Positions 61,003 through 64,000 of a stretch of DNA of 64,000 nt are shown piece after piece; position 1 is the stretch's first letter; every line of letters begins with the position of its first letter. The stretch spans positions 1,984,001 through 2,048,000 of the forward strand of contig NZ_MTBP01000002.1 in NCBI RefSeq assembly GCF_002911665.1. The letters run 5' to 3'. The notes beneath the pieces are model-generated. The model did no database searches, was not told where the DNA came from, and saw only the letters and a list, made by a program, of their open reading frames with translations. A program made the translations under genes and the position numbers. This DNA comes from Actinomadura rubteroloni. Lineage in GTDB: Bacteria; Actinomycetota; Actinomycetes; Streptosporangiales; Streptosporangiaceae.

Positions 61003-61117
61003 CGGGCTCCTCGCTCAGGGACCCCCGCGCGACCGCCGGGCGTCCGGGCCTCCGAGGCAGGGTAAGCCACCGCCGACGCCCCGTCACCCCCCGCATGTCA
61101 CGGGTTACCCTCGCATC

Positions 61118-61408
61118 ATGGCGTATGCGCTGGTCGCCCTGGTCATCGTCGGAGCATGGCTGTTCTGCCTCTTCGACGTCATCACCACCGAAGAGGGGGA
61201 GGTGCGTCGGCTGCCCAAGTTCGCTTGGTTCGTCGTGACGCTGTTCGGGTTCCTGCCGGGGGCGCTGCTGTGGCTCGCGTTCGGCCGTCCGCGCGTGCGG
61301 CCGCGTGTGCTGACGCCGTCGCTCGGCGGCGGCTACGGGCCCAAGGGTCCGGACGACGACCCGGAGTTCCTGCGCGACCTCGACCGCAGGCTCCGGGGCG
61401 ACGACTGA
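61118..61408 (+). CDS. PLDc_N-type small membrane protein
   Basis: The 96 residues have two membrane helices (ALVALVIVGAWLFCLFDVI and WFVVTLFGFLPGALLWLAF) around the conserved TTEEGEVRRLPKFAWF loop, as in the phospholipase D N-terminal-like family. The ATG lies six bases after a -10 box TACCCT (61106-61111), so it is probably leaderless. It diverges from the HExxH gene and meets the ccsB gene tail to tail with three bases between them. Function unknown. Confidence 0.85.
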   Translation: MAYALVALVIVGAWLFCLFDVITTEEGEVRRLPKFAWFVVTLFGFLPGALLWLAFGRPRVRPRVLTPSLGGGYGPKGPDDDPEFLRDLDRRLRGDD

Positions 61409-61411
61409 CCG

Positions 61412-62368
61412 TCAGGCGTAGGAGTGCATCCCGGAGAACATGTAGTTCACGCCGAAGAAGTTGAACAGCAGCGCCCCGAACGCGATCAGCGACAGGATCG
61501 CGGCCTTGCGGCCCTTCCACCCGGCCGTCGCGCGGGCGTGCAGGTAGGCGGCGTAGACGATCCAGGTGACGAAGGACCAGACCTCCTTGGGGTCCCAGCT
61601 CCAGTAGCTGCCCCAGGCGTCGTCGGCCCAGATCGCGCCCATGATGATCGCGGCCGTCCAGACCGGGAAGCCGAACATCGTCACGCGCAGCGCGAGCCGG
61701 TCCAGGTCCTCGGTGGACGGGACGCGCGACCAGAACCCGCCGGGCGCGTCCACCGCGCGGGCGGCGTCGCGGCGCTCGCGCACCAGGTAGAGGAGCGTCG
61801 CGCAGCCCGCGACGGTGAACGCGCCGGTCGCGGTGATCGCGGCGGTGACGTGGATGGCGATCCAGTACGAGTTCAGCGCCGGTGAGACCGGGCCCGCCGA
61901 GTCGTACAGCCAGATGTTGGCGACGCCGAGCGCGATGACGGCGGCGAGCGTGACGAACGCGCCGAGGAACCGGGCGTTGAAGCGGACGAGCACGACGAGG
62001 AAGGCCGTCATCGCGGCGAACGCGATCGCGGTCAGGAACTCGTACATGTTGCCCCACGGCCAGCGGGACACCGCCAGGCCGCGCGTCACGAGGACGCCGA
62101 GGTGGGCGAGCCAGCCGAGCGCGGTCAGCGTCACCGCGAGCCGCGCCCAGTCGGTCCGCCGCGTCGGCTCGGCCGGCGCTTCGGCCGGTTCCTCGGCGGC
62201 GGGGGCGCCCGCGCCGACGAGCACCTTCTTCTCCGCGTGCGCCTCGGCCTCGGCGCGGCGGCGGCCGAATCCGAGATCGGCGGCGTAGGACACCATCGCG
62301 ACGATGTAGAGCACGACGGTCGTCAGCATGAGCTTGTCGCTCAGGTTCGCGAGGTCGGCAGTGTCCAC
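61412..62368 (-). CDS. ccsB: Cytochrome c biogenesis protein CcsB (CcsA-type)
   Basis: The GTG at 62368 has AAGGAG eight bases upstream. The 318-residue membrane protein has the heme-handling motif WGSYWSWDPKEVWSF near residues 260-274 and conserved histidines around several helices. It is the heme exporter/lyase part of System II cytochrome c maturation, working with ResB. A cytoplasmic linker near residues 40-70 is Ala/Glu/Pro-rich. The preceding resB stop lies five bases upstream. Confidence 0.94.
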   Translation of the reverse strand: MDTADLANLSDKLMLTTVVLYIVAMVSYAADLGFGRRRAEAEAHAEKKVLVGAGAPAAEEPAEAPAEPTRRTDWARLAVTLTALGWLAHLGVLVTRGLAVSRWPWGNMYEFLTAIAFAAMTAFLVVLVRFNARFLGAFVTLAAVIALGVANIWLYDSAGPVSPALNSYWIAIHVTAAITATGAFTVAGCATLLYLVRERRDAARAVDAPGGFWSRVPSTEDLDRLALRVTMFGFPVWTAAIIMGAIWADDAWGSYWSWDPKEVWSFVTWIVYAAYLHARATAGWKGRKAAILSLIAFGALLFNFFGVNYMFSGMHSYA

Positions 62369-62373
62369 CCCGG

Positions 62374-63978
62374 TCACTCCTTCGTCTGGGTTTCGGCCGG
62401 TTCGGGGGCGCCGCGCAGCGCGGTGACGACGGCGTCGAACTCGGGGGTCGGGTTGCCCAGCGTGAGGCCGCCGACCTCCACCACCGTACGCCCGTCGTCT
62501 CCGGCGCTCGCACGGACCCACACCCTGCGGCGCCGGACGGTGAACGACGCGACGAGCCCGGCCACCGCGAGGATCGCGGCGATCAGCGCGGGCAGGCGGC
62601 CGGGGTCGCGGTTGACCGAGAGGGTCGTCCACTCCTTGAGGCCGTCGAACGTGACGGTCCCGGCGCCATCGGGGAGCTTGAAGCTCTCGCCCGGCTCCAG
62701 CAGCTTTACGCCGCCCTTGATCGGGTTCAGCGTCTTGCCGAGCCCTTCGAGCTTGTACACCGACTGCGGGGTGCCCGAGTCCAGCCCGAGGTCGCCCTTG
62801 AACGCGGTGATCGTGATGACCGGGCGCAGCGGCGCCGGGAAGCCCGACACGATCTGCTTCTGGTCCGACGACGCCATCGCGGTCGGCCACAGGATCGCGT
62901 AGAAGGCGAGCTGCTCGGGCTGCGCGTCCGGGACCTTGATGACGCCCTCGGACGTGAGGTTGCGCGGCTCCAGCGGCAGGAACGGCACCGAGTCCTGGAA
63001 GGCGACCTGGCCCTTGGCGTCCCGGACGGTGAACACCGGCGAGTACCCGTGCCCGAGCAGGTACACCTTCGCGCCGCCGACCTTCAGCGGGTGGTTCAGC
63101 TTGAGGTCGTAGGGCTTCTCGGGCGCGGACGGGCTCGTCCGGTACCGGAGCTTCCCGGTGAAGTCGGTGGCCTGGCCGCGCTTGTCGCCCTTCACCTCGT
63201 ACTTGGCGCGGAAGTCGTCCAGCGTGAGCGAGAAGGGGGCCAGCTCGCTCGTGTCGAAGCGCCGTCCGGGCGAGAACTGGTCGTAGTTGTTGAGGCCGTT
63301 CGCGAACGTCTTGCCCTCGGTGAGCAGGATGTTGCCCTTGTAGCCGAACAGGTTCCCGACGCCGAGCGCGAACAGCATCCCGAGCAGCGCGACGTGGAAC
63401 AGCAGGTTGCCGGTCTCGCCGAGGTAGCCCTTCTCGGCGGCGACGGCGCTCCCGTCCGCGTCCGTCCGGAACCGGCGTCCGCGCAGGACGCCCCGGGCTC
63501 GGTCGAGCACCTCGTCGGGGGTCGCGTCCGTCGTGTACGTGGCGGTCTGCGGGAGGCGCGCGAGGTTGCGCGGCGCGGCCGGCGGACGCGCCCGCATCGC
63601 CTTGAAGTGGTGCACCGCGCGCGGCACCACGCAGCCCGCCAGCGACACGAACAGCAGGATGTAGATCGCCGCGAACCACGGCGCGGAGAACACGTCGAAC
63701 AGCGACAGCCGGTCGAAGAACGGCCCGAGCGTGTGGTGGTCGTCCAGGTACTTGGTGACGCGTTCGGGCGCCTGGGGACGCTGCGGCAGCGCCGATCCCG
63801 GCACCGCGCCGAGCGCCACGAGGAACAGCAGGATCAGCGCCGTCCGCATCGTGGTGAGCTGCCGCCACGCCCAGCGCAGCCACCCGAGCGGCCCGATCCC
63901 CGTCGGCCGCGGCGGCTCGTCCCCCGCCCGCCGCGCGGCCGGACGTTCGAGCCCCGCCTCGGTCTCCGTGTCCGTCAT
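62374..63978 (-). CDS. resB: Cytochrome c biogenesis protein ResB
   Basis: The 534-residue protein has four membrane helices (near 45-65, 100-120, 190-210 and 465-485) and a large extracytoplasmic domain with WTTLSVNRDPGRLPALIAA before the last helix. This is the ResB/Ccs1 family, which with CcsB forms the heme-ligation system. The ATG is at 63978; just before it the frame TGA (63981-63979) could end the preceding gene, perhaps ccdA, which would lie outside the window. Confidence 0.94.
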   Translation of the reverse strand: MTDTETEAGLERPAARRAGDEPPRPTGIGPLGWLRWAWRQLTTMRTALILLFLVALGAVPGSALPQRPQAPERVTKYLDDHHTLGPFFDRLSLFDVFSAPWFAAIYILLFVSLAGCVVPRAVHHFKAMRARPPAAPRNLARLPQTATYTTDATPDEVLDRARGVLRGRRFRTDADGSAVAAEKGYLGETGNLLFHVALLGMLFALGVGNLFGYKGNILLTEGKTFANGLNNYDQFSPGRRFDTSELAPFSLTLDDFRAKYEVKGDKRGQATDFTGKLRYRTSPSAPEKPYDLKLNHPLKVGGAKVYLLGHGYSPVFTVRDAKGQVAFQDSVPFLPLEPRNLTSEGVIKVPDAQPEQLAFYAILWPTAMASSDQKQIVSGFPAPLRPVITITAFKGDLGLDSGTPQSVYKLEGLGKTLNPIKGGVKLLEPGESFKLPDGAGTVTFDGLKEWTTLSVNRDPGRLPALIAAILAVAGLVASFTVRRRRVWVRASAGDDGRTVVEVGGLTLGNPTPEFDAVVTALRGAPEPAETQTKE

Positions 63979-64000
63979 TCACATCACCGGTTCAAAGCCG

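Overview
The window is a gene-dense, very GC-rich chromosomal segment from a filamentous actinomycete. The grounds are a complete 14-gene nuo operon with ATGA/GTGA start-stop overlaps, a BldC-like regulator, conservon (cvn) genes, DUF574-type methyltransferases, SARP and P450 genes, menaquinone genes, and several apparently leaderless genes (TANNNT six or seven bases before the start codon). A Thermomonosporaceae/Actinomadura-like host is an inference and was not tested. No rRNA, tRNA or CRISPR array was seen.

Region 1 (1-10.7 kb): the end of an ABC exporter, an XRE/MmyB regulator with a PPOX/F420 protein, a less GC-rich stretch, then a same-strand group of small secreted protein, lipoprotein, membrane-anchored adaptor with a peptidoglycan-binding domain, and MacB-like ATPase and permease. 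A DUF6153-like membrane protein and a DUF305 lipoprotein follow. Region 2 (10.7-17.6 kb): a 31-residue ORF with its own ribosome site and terminator, three repeat-rich non-coding stretches, a patatin-like hydrolase, a HIT protein, and a divergent GlxA-type regulator/MFS pair.

Region 3 (17.6-36.9 kb) is accessory and regulatory. A P450 gene and a SARP-methyltransferase fusion diverge from a symmetric promoter whose repeat block recurs before the next methyltransferase gene. A conservon-type histidine kinase lies without its usual partners, downstream of a P450/class I terpene synthase pair. A quinone oxidoreductase with a TetR regulator and matching operators, MsrA and other housekeeping genes separate these from a class II terpene cyclase (Asp-Ala-Asp-Thr-Thr motif). 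Next to the cyclase are conservon genes B, C and D, preceded only by a short ORF matching the kinase's C-terminal tail.

Region 4 (36.9-64 kb): an MFS transporter opposite a CGNR regulator with a perfect 29-bp palindrome, then a respiratory block on the minus strand: menG, a geranylgeranyl-reductase-like flavoprotein behind a Rex-type palindrome, nuoA-N, and a polyprenyl diphosphate synthase ending at an intrinsic terminator. Beyond it lie a BldC-like gene, a HExxH protein, and ccsB/resB for cytochrome c maturation. Together these genes make the quinone, reduce it and supply c-type cytochromes, so the right half is core respiration and the left half is accessory.
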